DNA of 64,000 nt from Microbacterium esteraromaticum (lineage in GTDB: Bacteria > Actinomycetota > Actinomycetes > Actinomycetales > Microbacteriaceae): contig NZ_JAEMWU010000001.1 of the NCBI RefSeq assembly GCF_017303215.1, forward strand, positions 186,001-250,000. Reading direction: 5' to 3'. The notes beneath the pieces are model-generated. The model was given only the letters and a program-made list of their open reading frames with translations. It did not search any database and was not told where the DNA came from. How positions within the stretch are numbered: the first letter of the stretch is position 1; every line of letters starts with the position of its first letter. Of this stretch, positions 48,065-55,577 are shown one piece after another. The position numbers and the translations under genes were made by a program.

Positions 48065-49045
48065 TCAGCGCCGGATGCTGGCGGGCTGCACCTCATCGCG
48101 CAGGACCACCGAACGGGCCGGCTGGTCATTCCCGCGGATGCGCTCGAGCAGCATCCGCGCGGCAGTGACCCCCATGCGACGGGCGGGAAGCCGCACGACG
48201 GTGACCGCGCTGGGCGACAGCGTGGTGAACGGCAGTGAACCGACGACCGCGACGCCGACAGCGGGAGGTGTGAGCCCATGCTCGGTGAGCACCTGGATCG
48301 CGCCGACGCCGATGAGGTTGTTGCTCGCGACGACGGCATCCGGGGGTTCGGACAGGGCGAGCAGCTCTTCCATCGCGGCCCTGCCGCCGTCGACACGGAA
48401 AGTCGAGACGCGCAGAAGCTCGGGGTCGACCGCGCGCTCGGCGGCGTCGAGGGCGTCGCGCCATCCCTCGGCGCGTTCCGCAGCGGTATCGATGTGCGTC
48501 GGTCCGCTGATGCACGCGATACGGCGATAGCCCGCGCGGATGAGCTCCTGTGTCGCAGCTTCGCCGGCGGCGCGGTTCGCCATCACCACGCCGTCGATGC
48601 CGTAGCCGGTGCCGCGGTCTACGGCCACGACGGGGCGTCCGGTGGCGAGGATCTCGTCGAGGTTCGTATGGTCAGATGCTGCTGCCAGGATCACCCCGGC
48701 CATGTTCTCGGCGATCGCAATGCGCAGGTAGGTCGATTCCTTCTCGACATCGGCGTCGGAGTTGCACAGCACCACCGAGTAGCCGGCCTCGCTCGCGGCA
48801 TCCTCGACCCCTCGCGCCATCTCGGTGAAGTAGGGGTTCTCGATGTCGGGGATCACCAGGGCGATCACCTCGGAACTCTGCCTGCGCAGCGTGCGCGCCG
48901 CCCGGTTGGGCGTGAAGTTCAGCTGCTCCGCGGCCGCGCGCACCGCCTCGACCTTCTCGGGCGAGACGCTGGTGCCGTTGAACACCCGCGATACGGTCGC
49001 CGGTGAGACGCCGGCGCGCTTCGCGACGTCGTAGATCGTGGCCAC
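48065..49045 (-). CDS. LacI family transcriptional regulator
   Basis: A 326-aa repressor. The N-terminal LacI helix-turn-helix and hinge are clear (ATIYDVAKRAGVSPATVSRVFNGTSVSPEKVEAVRAAAEQLNFTPNRAARTLR), followed by a periplasmic-binding-protein-like sensor domain (VIALVIPDIENPYFTEMARGVEDAA...ACISGPTHIDTAAERAEGWRDAL). GTG 49045 has GGGGGA upstream, and TAGAGT at about 49070-49075 is a probable -10. It lies between the DapA-like gene and the kinase gene. The GAAATCGATTTC site at 47852 indicates it controls the kinase-isomerase operon, probably in response to their sugar. Confidence 0.94.
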   Translation of the reverse strand: MATIYDVAKRAGVSPATVSRVFNGTSVSPEKVEAVRAAAEQLNFTPNRAARTLRRQSSEVIALVIPDIENPYFTEMARGVEDAASEAGYSVVLCNSDADVEKESTYLRIAIAENMAGVILAAASDHTNLDEILATGRPVVAVDRGTGYGIDGVVMANRAAGEAATQELIRAGYRRIACISGPTHIDTAAERAEGWRDALDAAERAVDPELLRVSTFRVDGGRAAMEELLALSEPPDAVVASNNLIGVGAIQVLTEHGLTPPAVGVAVVGSLPFTTLSPSAVTVVRLPARRMGVTAARMLLERIRGNDQPARSVVLRDEVQPASIRR

Positions 49046-49103
49046 GTGTTCCCCCTGAGCTCGCTGCTCACTCTAGCGCCGCACCCCCTCCCGCCACTCC
49101 CGT

Positions 49104-49973
49104 CTAGCCGTGCGCCGTTACGACCGCGGCAACCGCGGTACGCGCGTCGGCGTCGGGCTCGTCGAGTGCCATCCGACAGTACGCATCGGTGACGCCGAGC
49201 ACACGGTACGCCTCCTTCATGCGCGCCATGTCGCCTCCGACGACCGAGACCACCTCGTCGACGGCGACCTGAGCGACGGCGACCGCGGCCGCATCACCGG
49301 ATCGACCGGCCTCGGCGAGCGCCCGGAACGGCTTCGGCGTCACGGATGAGACCCCCGAGACGACGCCCTGTGCCCCCACCTCGACGGCCGCGATCAGATC
49401 CCGATCAGCGCCTGTGTAGAGCTCGAAGTCGGCGGGTACGACCGCCCGGTACGCAGCCAGATCCTCCAGGGAGAGCTCGCTGACCTTCGCGCCGACGACG
49501 TTGGGCAGTTGCGCCAGCCGCACGAGCAACTGCGGCGTGACGGGATTGCCGCTGCGCGCCGGGTAGACGTACACGTACAGGCGGCCGTCGCCGACAGCAT
49601 CCGACACCGCACGGAAGTACTCGTACACCGCATCATCCGACGACCGCAGGTAGTAGGGCGTCAGCGCTGCGAACTCACGAGCACCCAGACCGCGAGCGAT
49701 CCGCGTGAGCCGCACCGCCTCGAAAGCACTGGGACGACCGACGTGCACGATCACCCGCATCCGGTCGGCGAGTTCGTCGAGCGCCGCTGCGACGAGATCC
49801 GAGAACTCCTCGACGTCGACCGCGGGGAACTCCCCGGTCGTGCCGAGCACGAACGCCCCCTCGTTGCCCGACGCGGCGACGTATCGGAAGATCGCACGCG
49901 ACCCCTCGAGATCGAGCGCTCCATCACGCCCGAAGGCGGTCGGGATCGCGGTGAGGATGTCATAGCGGGTCAC
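49104..49973 (-). CDS. Dihydrodipicolinate synthase/N-acetylneuraminate lyase family enzyme
   Basis: A 289-aa class I aldolase/dehydratase. The family signature GNEGAFVLGTTGEFPAVD holds the substrate-carboxylate loop (GTTGE), the Schiff-base Lys is in VVGAKVSELS, and YVYVYPARSGNPVT replaces the usual Y-N-x-P segment. It is unlikely to be the lysine-pathway DapA, because it overlaps the tctA gene (GTGA) of a TctABC carboxylate transporter and lies near sugar enzymes. More likely it cleaves or dehydrates a 2-keto-deoxy sugar acid. The GTG at 49973 is translationally coupled to tctA. Confidence 0.87.
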   Translation of the reverse strand: MTRYDILTAIPTAFGRDGALDLEGSRAIFRYVAASGNEGAFVLGTTGEFPAVDVEEFSDLVAAALDELADRMRVIVHVGRPSAFEAVRLTRIARGLGAREFAALTPYYLRSSDDAVYEYFRAVSDAVGDGRLYVYVYPARSGNPVTPQLLVRLAQLPNVVGAKVSELSLEDLAAYRAVVPADFELYTGADRDLIAAVEVGAQGVVSGVSSVTPKPFRALAEAGRSGDAAAVAVAQVAVDEVVSVVGGDMARMKEAYRVLGVTDAYCRMALDEPDADARTAVAAVVTAHG

Positions 49974-51592
49974 TTCTTCTCCTTGGGGTTCTTCTTTTCA
50001 GTGCGCACGGTCGACGTGAGCAGGTCAGGATCGGCCGCGAGCTCGTCGTGGGCGTGCGCGATCTGCTCGAGGCTCTCGGTGTCGAGCACCGACTCGGCGA
50101 AGGATGCCCGTTCAGCGCGCGGTTTGCGGGCCGAACGGATCGCCGGCATCACGATCGAGAGCACGGCCAGCAGCAGCAGGGCGATCGCGATCGGGCTGAC
50201 GACCTCGAAGAACGGCCGCGTCGGCAGAATCGCGAGCGTGCGCGCGAGGTTCTCTTCGGCGAGTGGTCCGAGCAACAACCCGAGCACGATCGGCCCGGCG
50301 GGTACCTGCATGCGCTTGAGCAGCACACCCAGCACACCGAAGACGAGCATGGTGATGACGGTCGAGAGGCTGTTCGAGGTGGCGTAAGTACCGATGATGC
50401 AGAAGATGAGGATGCCGCTCCACAGATACGGCTGCGGCACATCGAGCAGCTTGACCATGCCCTTCATGCGCACCAGGCTCAGTCCGAGCGCCAGCAGGGT
50501 GGCCACGAGCATGATGCCGACAATCGAGACGACCAGGTCGGGGCGGTCCGAGAACAGATTCGGCCCTGGGGTGATTCCCCAGATGATCATCGACCCGATC
50601 ATCACCGCCATCACCGAGTCGCCGGGGATGCCGAGCGCCATGGTCGTGGTGAGCGAGCCGCCCAGCGTCGCGCTGGAGGCCGTGTCGGATGCCGCGACTC
50701 CCTCGATCGAGCCCTTACCGAAGGCGTCGGGGGTCTTCGACACCTTGCGCGCGCGTTCCCACCCGATGAGGCCGGCGATGTCGCCGCCGGCGGCGGGGAT
50801 CAGGCCCACGCCGAGTCCGACAGCGCCGCCGACCGCGGTCGCTCTCCCGCTCTGCTTCAGTTCGCGCCGGTTGGGCCACCAGCGGCCCAGGCTGGAGATC
50901 GGTCGCGTGTGGTTCTTACGGTGAGTGAGCAGCTGATCGAAGAGCTCCGCGATGCCGAACAGGCCGATGATCACGGCGATGAAGTTCACGCCCTCGACGA
51001 GTTCGAGAAGCCCGAAGGTGAAGCGCTGGTCGGCTGTCGCCGAGTAGGTGCCCACCGTGCCGAGCATGAGTCCGAACAGGCCCGCGAGGATGCCCTTGAG
51101 CATCGATTTGGACGAGATGCCGATCATGATGGCGATGCCGAAGACCACCAGCGCGAACAGCTCCGGAGAACGGAAGTAGTCGCGGGCGAAATTCGCGATC
51201 GGCACGGCAGCGATCGCGAAGAGCACGAGGGATGCCAGGATGCCGATCGCCGAGGCGATTGCCGAGATGGTCAGGGCGAGCCCCGCACGCCCCTGCTTGG
51301 CCATCGGGTATCCGTCGAGTGTGGTGGCGATGGATGCCGGTGTGCCGGGGGTGTTGATGAGGATGGACGGCACTCGATCACCGAAGTTCGCGGTGACGTA
51401 GATCGTGAGCAGCACGGCCAGTCCCTGGACCGGCTCGAGCGTCATCGTGAACCCGGCCGCCAGTGCGACGGCCATTGTGGCGGTGATCCCGGGGAAGGCG
51501 CCGACCATGAATCCGAGCACGAGCCCGACGCCCATGTAGAGGACGATCGAGATGTCGAGAAGCGAGTTCACCCCGTCGATGATGGGAGTCAT
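49970..51592 (-). CDS. tctA: Tripartite tricarboxylate transporter, large permease (TctA)
   Basis: A 540-aa TctA-family permease with about 12 membrane segments. The two family motifs are visible: VGAFPGITATMAVALAAGFT with ILINTPGTPASIATTLDGYPMAKQG near residue 75-100, and the symmetric GLIPAAGGDIAGLIGWERARK with ALGIPGDSVMAVMIGSM in the second half. TTT systems use a Na+/H+ gradient plus a binding protein to import citrate, tartrate, aromatic acids or similar. The gene overlaps tctB by ATGA upstream and the DapA-like gene downstream. The C-terminal ~55 residues form a charged cytoplasmic tail. Confidence 0.94.
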   Translation of the reverse strand: MTPIIDGVNSLLDISIVLYMGVGLVLGFMVGAFPGITATMAVALAAGFTMTLEPVQGLAVLLTIYVTANFGDRVPSILINTPGTPASIATTLDGYPMAKQGRAGLALTISAIASAIGILASLVLFAIAAVPIANFARDYFRSPELFALVVFGIAIMIGISSKSMLKGILAGLFGLMLGTVGTYSATADQRFTFGLLELVEGVNFIAVIIGLFGIAELFDQLLTHRKNHTRPISSLGRWWPNRRELKQSGRATAVGGAVGLGVGLIPAAGGDIAGLIGWERARKVSKTPDAFGKGSIEGVAASDTASSATLGGSLTTTMALGIPGDSVMAVMIGSMIIWGITPGPNLFSDRPDLVVSIVGIMLVATLLALGLSLVRMKGMVKLLDVPQPYLWSGILIFCIIGTYATSNSLSTVITMLVFGVLGVLLKRMQVPAGPIVLGLLLGPLAEENLARTLAILPTRPFFEVVSPIAIALLLLAVLSIVMPAIRSARKPRAERASFAESVLDTESLEQIAHAHDELAADPDLLTSTVRTEKKNPKEKK

Positions 51593-52107
51593 AGGGGGAT
51601 CCTCAGAAGCATGCCGAAGACGACGTAGACGAATGCTGTCACCGCGGCGGAGTAGATGACGAGGCTCAGCCAGCGTCGGTGCCCGTACAGCAGCATGAGT
51701 CCGGCCATGAGCAGTCCGGCGGCGATCGGGAACACCTCGATGCGATAGCCGAACAGCACCACCGATCCAAGGGACCACACGGCGATGAACGCCCCCGCGA
51801 TGACGATGGTGAGCACGACGCGCAGCACACCACCCGGCTGGATGCGTTCAACGTCATCGCGGGTCGGTGCGGGGCGAGTGAGGGCGACGACGAGGAGCAC
51901 GATCGCGGTCGCGACGGCGGCGACCCCGATCACCGTCGGCCAGAAGCGGGCGTCGATCTGCCCTGGAGCGGCTTCGCGCCGCAACGGGATCTGCGTCGCC
52001 AGCAGCAGGTACCCCGCCGCGACCGCGAGGGCGACCGCGGCGAACACGACCTCCAGGGAGCGGGAGGGTGCCGCTCCCCGAAGGTCGGTGTCGACGACGT
52101 CGGTCAT
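51589..52107 (-). CDS. tctB: Tripartite tricarboxylate transporter, small subunit (TctB)
   Basis: A 172-aa TctB-family protein with four transmembrane helices (about residues 20-38, 58-80, 98-120 and 125-165) and an N-terminal polar stretch. The QIPLRREAAPGQIDARFWPTVIG segment after the first helix is typical. It is an essential but less conserved part of the TctABC carrier. ATG 52107 shares its A with the tctC stop (TGATG), and its stop overlaps the tctA start, so all three transporter subunits are translationally coupled. Confidence 0.92.
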   Translation of the reverse strand: MTDVVDTDLRGAAPSRSLEVVFAAVALAVAAGYLLLATQIPLRREAAPGQIDARFWPTVIGVAAVATAIVLLVVALTRPAPTRDDVERIQPGGVLRVVLTIVIAGAFIAVWSLGSVVLFGYRIEVFPIAAGLLMAGLMLLYGHRRWLSLVIYSAAVTAFVYVVFGMLLRIPL

Positions 52108-53072
52108 CAGCCGAGCAGTTCCTGGAACAGGTCGAACTGCTCGCCGACGAAGGTGGTCCACTCGGCCGAGTCGCGGTACACGACCAGGTTTCCGGCATCC
52201 TTCTGGAAGGCCTGGTACGAGTCCGACTCCACAGCTTGCTGCACCGCCGACTCGAGCGTCGCCTTCACGTCGTCAGGCAGACCCTTGGGGGCGTAGATCC
52301 CGCCCCATCCGCCGAACTCCACGGCCTCGCCGATCGCCTCTTCGACCGTCGGCACGTCGGCCGCATCGGGGTGGCGCTCGTCGTGCATGACAGCCAGGAT
52401 GCGGACGGCCTCACCCTGGGCGAGTGCCTCGCCCAGCCCGGAGACGGCCGCGACGGTCTCGCCGGATGCCGCCGCGCCGACGGCGGTGGCGCCACCGTCG
52501 TAGGCGACCGGCGTGAACTCGGCACCGGTGGCGTCGGCGAGGCCGAGCGTCGCGGCCTCCCAGATCGACCCGGCTCCGGAGTTGGCGACCGTCACGGCAC
52601 CCGCTTCAGCCTGGGCGACCAGGTCGTCAAGCGACTCGATTCCACTGTCGGCGCCGACGGTGACGACACCGGGTGCGAGCATGATCTGGCCCAGCAGGTC
52701 GTAGTTCTCTGGCAGTACGTCGGCGCCCTGAGTGGTGTTGAGCATGGCGATCTCGACCGGAGCGAAGCCGATCACGTACCCGTCGGCTTCCTGAGCGCCG
52801 ACGAACTCCATGGCCAGCGCACCCGCGGCGCCGGGCATGTTCTCGGGGATCACGCTGACATCAAGAATGTTCTCGAGCTCGGATGCCAGTGCGCGGGACG
52901 ACAGGTCGGAACCGCCGCCGGGGTTGGCCTGGATGATCAGACGGATGTCCTTGTCGGGGAAGGACGACGCGTCGCCGCCCTCTTCCACCGGGCTGCAGCC
53001 GGCCAGGACGAGCGCGGCTGCGGCGGCGGTTGCGATGGCGACCGTCGCGCGGGTCATGCGGATGCGGGGCAT
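52107..53072 (-). CDS. tctC: Tripartite tricarboxylate transporter substrate-binding lipoprotein (TctC)
   Basis: A 321-aa binding protein of the TctC/Bug family. The lipoprotein signal ends LVLAGC (C26), anchoring it outside the membrane. Family features are DIRLIIQANPGGGSDLSSRALASELE with the carboxylate-gripping loop, ILDVSVIPENMPGAAGALAMEFVG, and WGGIYAPKGLPDDVKATLE near the C-terminus. SD GAGGAG precedes the ATG. It is the first gene of tctC-tctB-tctA-aldolase. A 20-bp palindrome overlapping the -35 box upstream indicates repression by the GntR protein encoded just before it. The ligand is probably a sugar acid or other carboxylate. Confidence 0.94.
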   Translation of the reverse strand: MPRIRMTRATVAIATAAAAALVLAGCSPVEEGGDASSFPDKDIRLIIQANPGGGSDLSSRALASELENILDVSVIPENMPGAAGALAMEFVGAQEADGYVIGFAPVEIAMLNTTQGADVLPENYDLLGQIMLAPGVVTVGADSGIESLDDLVAQAEAGAVTVANSGAGSIWEAATLGLADATGAEFTPVAYDGGATAVGAAASGETVAAVSGLGEALAQGEAVRILAVMHDERHPDAADVPTVEEAIGEAVEFGGWGGIYAPKGLPDDVKATLESAVQQAVESDSYQAFQKDAGNLVVYRDSAEWTTFVGEQFDLFQELLG

Positions 53073-53118
53073 CTTTGCTCCTCGGGTACGGGGACCGACC
53101 CGGTTGTCGGCCTCCCCG

Positions 53119-53149
53119 ACCGTATCAGTGTTGACTGTTAACAGTCAAC
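53119..53149 (-). promoter_or_regulatory. tctC promoter with GntR-type operator
   Basis: GTTGACTGTTAACAGTCAAC at 53130-53149 is a perfect 20-bp palindrome. On the minus strand TTGACT (53148-53143) inside it is a -35 box and TACGGT (53124-53119) a -10 box with an 18-bp spacer. A related palindrome lies before the GntR gene at 53868-53886. Confidence 0.8.
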
Positions 53150-53179
53150 GGCTAAGCCGAGCACCTATGCCACGACGCG

Positions 53180-53842
53180 TCATTCGGACATGGCGATCTC
53201 ACTCAGCATCCGATCCCTCGCCCCGTCGAGGTGCGCCGTCAGCACGTCGGCGGCCTTCGCCGCGTCACCACTGCGCATGACGTCGAACAGCGCGACGTGA
53301 TCGACGGCGGAGTCGTGCAGATCCGAATCGTGATTGATCGTCACATCGAGCAGCGCCGAGAACGTCGGCAGGTACTGGCGCCACGCGCCCTCGAGACGCG
53401 GGTGGTCGGCGAGTGCGTAGATCTGCGAGTGGAAGTCGAGGTCCGCGGCCGCGAAAGCGGTGTGATCCGAGGTCTCGGCAGCTTCGGTCATGCGGCGCAC
53501 CGCGCGCGCCATCGTCTGCCACCGCGCGTCGTCCTCGACGCGGATCGCCCGCGAAAGCGCGAGCTGCTCGAGCGCCGCGCGCAGGCTGTAGAGCTGATCG
53601 ACGTCATCGCGGGTGAGCCCGACGACGAACACCCCACGGGGCCGCTGGATGCGCACCAGCTTCTCAAAGCTCAGCTGCGTCAGCGCGTCGCGGATCGGTC
53701 CGCGGCTGACGTCGAACTCCTCAGCGAGCGCTTCTTCAGTGATGCGCTCGCCCGGAGCGAGGTCACCGCGCACGATCCGCTGGCGCAGCACGTTGGCGAC
53801 CTGCGCCCCCAACGACTCACCGCGCTTGACTGTGTCGGCCAC
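53180..53842 (-). CDS. GntR family regulator with FCD domain
   Basis: A 220-aa repressor. The N-terminal GntR winged helix is ANVLRQRIVRGDLAPGERITEEALAEEFDVSRGPIRDALTQLSFEKLV, and the C-terminal all-helical FCD ligand domain (about 85-210) has the metal/ligand-binding Asp-His positions in LDFHSQIYALADHPRL and DHVALFDVMRSGD. FCD regulators commonly sense organic acids. GTG 53842 follows AGGAG. It is encoded directly upstream of tctCBA on the same strand. Palindromes before both itself and tctC suggest autoregulation and control of the transporter, with the imported acid as inducer. Confidence 0.93.
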   Translation of the reverse strand: MADTVKRGESLGAQVANVLRQRIVRGDLAPGERITEEALAEEFDVSRGPIRDALTQLSFEKLVRIQRPRGVFVVGLTRDDVDQLYSLRAALEQLALSRAIRVEDDARWQTMARAVRRMTEAAETSDHTAFAAADLDFHSQIYALADHPRLEGAWRQYLPTFSALLDVTINHDSDLHDSAVDHVALFDVMRSGDAAKAADVLTAHLDGARDRMLSEIAMSE

Positions 53843-53867
53843 GCGTTCTCCTCTTGTTCACCTGAAT

Positions 53868-53886
53868 CCTGTCAACTGTTGACAGG
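53868..53886. promoter_or_regulatory. GntR-type operator before the GntR gene
   Basis: CCTGTCAACTGTTGACAGG is a perfect palindrome of 9-bp arms around a central base, 25 bp upstream of the GntR start codon. It shares the TCAAC/GTTGA elements with the tctC operator and is probably the autoregulatory site. It also lies upstream of the divergent mgtE promoter region. Confidence 0.75.
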
Positions 53887-53921
53887 GTACAACCACAGGT
53901 GGCACCCATGATCACCACAAG

Positions 53922-54111
53922 TAGGCTGAGAGGCGCGGCGGTTCCTGGAACGCGCAACGCACAAGCCCCGAGTACGGAAAGCGAGGTGGTTCATCATGTC
54001 CGGTGACAGTCCGAGTCACAGACACGCTCCCCTTCTCGCTTTCGCACCGCCCGGCTGAGCGGCGCTTCGTCGCTGCGCGCCTGCCGGCCCCGGTGCCCTC
54101 CGCAAAGGCAC
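53922..54111 (+). promoter_or_regulatory. Structured mgtE leader with mutually exclusive hairpins
   Basis: TAGGCT (53922-53927) is a probable -10 box, giving a 5' leader of about 180 nt. After the leader ORF, two stems compete. GCACCG (54044-54049) plus CCGGC (54051-54055) can pair with GCCGG (54083-54087) plus CGGTGC (54091-54096). Alternatively GTGCC (54093-54097) pairs with GGCAC (54107-54111), covering the AAAGG that precedes mgtE. No M-box consensus was recognised. Structures were found by eye, without energy calculation. Confidence 0.5.
53996..54058 (+). CDS. Leader peptide ORF upstream of mgtE, ending Pro-Pro-Gly-stop
   Basis: A 20-codon ORF, MSGDSPSHRHAPLLAFAPPG, with a good ribosome-binding site (AGGTGG 6 nt before ATG). 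It has four prolines, and its last three sense codons are Pro-Pro-Gly, a known ribosome-slowing sequence. In Salmonella, proline-rich leader ORFs before mgtA and mgtCBR sense Mg2+ through translation speed, so a similar role before this Mg2+ transporter gene is plausible but inferred. The end of the ORF forms one arm of a hairpin that competes with a stem over the mgtE ribosome-binding site. Confidence 0.55.
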   Translation: MSGDSPSHRHAPLLAFAPPG

Positions 54112-54114
54112 ATC

Positions 54115-55473
54115 ATGACTCCGAAGCAGCTGCAGCACATCTCCGAGATCGCGGACGCGATCGAGCAGTCCATCGACCGCGGTGATCTCGCACAGGCATC
54201 CGCCGCACTCACTCCGATGCCGGTCCCCGAGATCGTCGAGCTCCTTGATCGGCTGTCCGTCGAGAACGCCGCGATCGTGTACCGACTTCTCGCGAAGGGC
54301 CGCGCGCTCGACGTGTTCGAGGCGCTCTCCCCCGGCACCCAGGGCGATCTGGTGCAGGCGATGCGCCATGCCGAGGTCGCCACCCTGTTCGCCGAGATGG
54401 ATCCCGACGACCGTGTCTGGCTGCTCGATGAGCTGCCGGCGTCCGTCGCACCCCAGCTGCTGCGCGGACTGCCGCCGCATGAGCGCGAGTTGACGGCATC
54501 CGTCCTGGGCTACCCCGACAACGCGATCGGGCGCCGCATGAGCCCCGAGGTGGTCGTCACCCACCCGCAGCTGACCGTCGGCGAGACGATGCAGAGAGTG
54601 CGCGGTGCGCTCGATCACGCCGAGACGATCTACACGCTGCCGGTGACCGACGCGGGGCGCCGCGTGGTCGGCGTGGTGAGCCTGCGCGATCTGCTCGCGG
54701 CGGCGTCGGATGCCCGGATCGCCGACCTCATGGTCGACGCGCACGTCGCGAGTGCCGATGAGCACGCCGAGGCCGCCGCGCGCCGCGCGACGGACCTCGG
54801 GTTGCTGGCGCTGCCGATCGTGGACAGCGAGCAGCGCCTGGTGGGCGTGCTGACGATCGACGACGCGGCGCGCATCCTCAAGCAGGAGGAGAGTGAGGAT
54901 GCTGCTCGCCAGGGCGGCGTCGAACCTCTGCGGCGCTCCTACCTGTCGACACCCGTCCGACGGCTCGTGCGCTCGCGCGTGGTGTGGCTGCTGGTGCTCG
55001 CGGTCGGCGCCACGCTGACGGTGCAGGTGCTCGACGCGTTCGAGGCGACGCTGGCGCAGATGACCGTGCTCGCACTGTTCGTGCCGCTGCTGATCGGCAC
55101 GGGCGGCAATACCGGAAACCAGGCGGCGACCACCGTGACCCGCTCACTGGCGCTGGGCGAGATCACCCCGCGCGATGTGGGCAAAGTGCTCGTGCGCGAG
55201 ATCTGCGTCGGTTTCAGCCTCGGCCTGTTGCTGGGACTGTTGGGGTTCGCTCTGGCGGGGCTCGCGTATGACTGGCATGTCGGTCTCGTGATCGGGCTGA
55301 CGCTCATCGCGATCTGCACGGTTGCGGCTTCCATCGGCGGGATCATGCCGCTGATCGCGCGCGCGATCAAGGTCGACCCGGCCGTGTTCTCGAACCCGTT
55401 CATCACGACGTTCGTCGACGCGACCGGCCTGATCATCTACTTCCTGATCGCGAAGGCCGTGCTGGGCCTCTGA
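54115..55473 (+). CDS. mgtE: Magnesium transporter MgtE
   Basis: A 452-aa Mg2+ channel. The N-terminal helical MgtE_N domain (about 5-115) senses cytoplasmic Mg2+ with acidic residues. Two CBS domains follow (about 125-245). The C-terminal five-helix pore (about 285-450) holds the conserved VPLLIGTGGNTGNQAATTVTRSLALGE and FVDATGLIIYFLI motifs. Length is normal. ATG 54115 follows AAAGG. The leader upstream (uORF and alternative hairpins) suggests control by Mg2+ or translation state. It stands alone, divergent from the GntR gene and ended by a hairpin. Confidence 0.95.
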   Translation: MTPKQLQHISEIADAIEQSIDRGDLAQASAALTPMPVPEIVELLDRLSVENAAIVYRLLAKGRALDVFEALSPGTQGDLVQAMRHAEVATLFAEMDPDDRVWLLDELPASVAPQLLRGLPPHERELTASVLGYPDNAIGRRMSPEVVVTHPQLTVGETMQRVRGALDHAETIYTLPVTDAGRRVVGVVSLRDLLAAASDARIADLMVDAHVASADEHAEAAARRATDLGLLALPIVDSEQRLVGVLTIDDAARILKQEESEDAARQGGVEPLRRSYLSTPVRRLVRSRVVWLLVLAVGATLTVQVLDAFEATLAQMTVLALFVPLLIGTGGNTGNQAATTVTRSLALGEITPRDVGKVLVREICVGFSLGLLLGLLGFALAGLAYDWHVGLVIGLTLIAICTVAASIGGIMPLIARAIKVDPAVFSNPFITTFVDATGLIIYFLIAKAVLGL

Positions 55474-55477
55474 CCCG

Positions 55478-55518
55478 CGCCCCTCCCCGCGCTCCCGGAC
55501 GAGCGGAAGGGCGGGGCG
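55478..55518 (+). terminator. Imperfect hairpin after mgtE
   Basis: CGCCCCTCCCCGCGCTC and GAGCGGAAGGGCGGGGCG pair with a few mismatches around a short loop, starting a few bases after the mgtE stop and before the next gene on the same strand. It probably ends the mgtE transcript. Confidence 0.6.
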
Positions 55519-55577
55519 ATATTCTCGGTACAGATCGAAGCGGCGATCGCCAGCGTGCACCGAGCGAAGGAGCCAGC

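Noticed and set aside
50048..51628. 526-aa plus-strand ORF opposite tctA
   Set aside because: His/Asp/Arg-rich shadow translation of a membrane protein gene; no family features.
53922..54114. M-box (ykoK) magnesium riboswitch before mgtE
   Set aside because: The GTAGGCTGAGAGG stretch is only loosely reminiscent, and the conserved M-box core sequences were not found. The leader-peptide model fits better.
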